Below the pieces are notes generated by a model. That model did no database searches, was not told where the DNA came from, and saw nothing but the letters and a program-made list of their open reading frames with translations. The position numbers and the translations under genes were made by a program. A stretch of DNA of 8,453 nucleotides from Pseudomonadota bacterium (GTDB lineage: Bacteria > Pseudomonadota > Alphaproteobacteria > Rhizobiales > Rhizobiaceae), in the NCBI GenBank assembly GCA_023388675.1, contig JAEWFU010000008.1, positions 1 to 8,453 on the forward strand, written 5' to 3'. Positions 7,652-8,453 of the stretch are shown here, one piece after another (position 1 is the stretch's first letter; each line of letters begins with the position of its first letter).

Positions 7652-8453
7652 TTGCAAAGACAAACAGGATTTCCTTCCAGGGCGAGCCGGGCGCGAACTC
7701 CGACACCGCCTGCCGCGACATGTATCCCGACATGGAGCCGATGCCGTGCCCGACCTTCGAGGATGCGTTCAACGCGGTGGAGAGCGGCAAGGCCGACCTC
7801 GCCATGATCCCGATCGAGAACACGCTGGCGGGGCGTGTCGCCGACATTCACTACCTGCTGCCTGAATCGCGGCTGCACATCGTCGCTGAGTATTTCCTGC
7901 CCATCCACTTCCAGCTCATGGTGCTGCCGGGCGTGAAGATGGAGGAGATCAAGTCGGTTCACAGCCATATCCACGCGCTCGGCCAGTGCCGCAAGGTGAT
8001 TCGCCGCCATCGCTGGAAGCCGGTCGTGGCGGGCGATACGGCGGGAGCCGCGCGTCTGATGGCCGAGGAGGGCAACCGGAGCTGGGCAGCGCTCGCGCCG
8101 CGCCTGGCCTCGTCCCTCTACGGGCTCGACATCCTGGCCGAAAACGTCGAGGACGCCGACAACAACGTCACCCGCTTCGTCGTGCTGTCGAAGGAGAAGA
8201 GCTGGGCGCCGCGGGTCGATCCCGACCAGCTCATGATGACGACCTTCGTCTACCGTGTGCACAACATTCCCGCCGCGCTCTACAAGGCGATGGGGGGCTT
8301 TGCCACCAACGGCGTCAACATGACCAAGCTGGAGAGCTACCAACTCGGCGGCAAGTTCTTCTCCACGCAGTTCTACGCCGACATCGAGGGCCACCCGGAC
8401 GACAAGAACGTCGCCCAGGCGCTGAAGGAACTGGCGTTCTTCTCCCGCGAGGT
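7648..8453 (+). CDS. pheA: Prephenate dehydratase (monofunctional), C-terminus cut by window edge
   Basis: Cytoplasmic enzyme converting prephenate to phenylpyruvate, the branch step to phenylalanine. 268 residues are visible; the rhizobial enzyme has about 285-290, so only a short piece is missing. There is no chorismate mutase domain in front, unlike E. coli PheA. The catalytic domain covers about 6-182, with [10 protein letters not shown] (10-19), [11 protein letters not shown] (54-64) and the catalytic NNVTRF (172-177). An ACT regulatory domain follows from about 197. Its usual phenylalanine-binding motifs GALV and ESRP appear here as AALY (209-212) and ESYQ (229-232). The ATG overlaps the kdsB stop (ATGA), so the two genes are almost certainly co-transcribed. 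The link to kdsB is positional rather than metabolic; I recall the order cycM, kdsB, pheA from Sinorhizobium. Confidence 0.95.
   Translation, partial: MIAKTNRISFQGEPGANSDTACRDMYPDMEPMPCPTFEDAFNAVESGKADLAMIPIENTLAGRVADIHYLLPESRLHIVAEYFLPIHFQLMVLPGVKMEEIKSVHSHIHALGQCRKVIRRHRWKPVVAGDTAGAARLMAEEGNRSWAALAPRLASSLYGLDILAENVEDADNNVTRFVVLSKEKSWAPRVDPDQLMMTTFVYRVHNIPAALYKAMGGFATNGVNMTKLESYQLGGKFFSTQFYADIEGHPDDKNVAQALKELAFFSRE

Noticed and set aside
7450..8394. Minus-strand frame of about 314 codons opposite kdsB and pheA
   Set aside because: It is a shadow of two recognised plus-strand genes, with no domain or ribosome-binding context of its own.
1..8453. A novel defence, mobile or biosynthetic system
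   Set aside because: Every gene belongs to a recognised housekeeping or transport family. No transposase, integrase, toxin-antitoxin pair, CRISPR repeat, tRNA or attachment site is visible.

Overview
The window is high-GC, gene-dense DNA that looks like the core chromosome of an alphaproteobacterium of the order Rhizobiales (a Phyllobacteriaceae/Mesorhizobium-like or related genus). The reasons are the cytochrome CycM-like gene, the kdsB-pheA pair next to it, a tandem pair of yejA-type binding proteins, and the protein sequence style. Species cannot be fixed by eye. Six protein genes are present, two of them cut by the window edges. I see no RNA genes, insertion sequences, CRISPR arrays or prophage genes.

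Left block (1-5656, all on the minus strand). This is most of a peptide-import ABC transporter operon of the Yej (YejABEF) type. In transcription order it holds a periplasmic binding protein with a Sec signal peptide (3779-5656), a paralogous binding protein with a twin-arginine signal peptide (1905-3782), permease YejB (746-1837) and permease YejE (1-745, C-terminus outside the window). The two binding-protein genes overlap by 4 bases (ATGA), and yejB and yejE abut exactly (TAG then ATG), so the products are probably made in a coupled way. The ATPase YejF is expected just beyond position 1. Two binding proteins probably deliver different peptide ligands to one shared pore.

Middle (5657-6910). 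A clean rho-independent terminator (5758-5784) ends a minus-strand gene for a membrane-anchored c-type cytochrome of the CycM type (5809-6696). It also insulates the yej operon from that gene. The cytochrome carries an unusually long acidic Ala/Pro/Glu repeat tail. About 214 bases of divergent intergenic DNA (6697-6910) follow, with weak overlapping promoter candidates for both directions.

Right block (6911-8453, plus strand). kdsB (CMP-Kdo synthetase for lipopolysaccharide) overlaps pheA (monofunctional prephenate dehydratase, cut by the right edge) by 4 bases.

Nothing here demands a new biological system. The points most worth a second look are the cytochrome's repeat tail, the Sec/Tat split between the tandem binding proteins, and the altered phenylalanine-binding motifs in the ACT domain of PheA.
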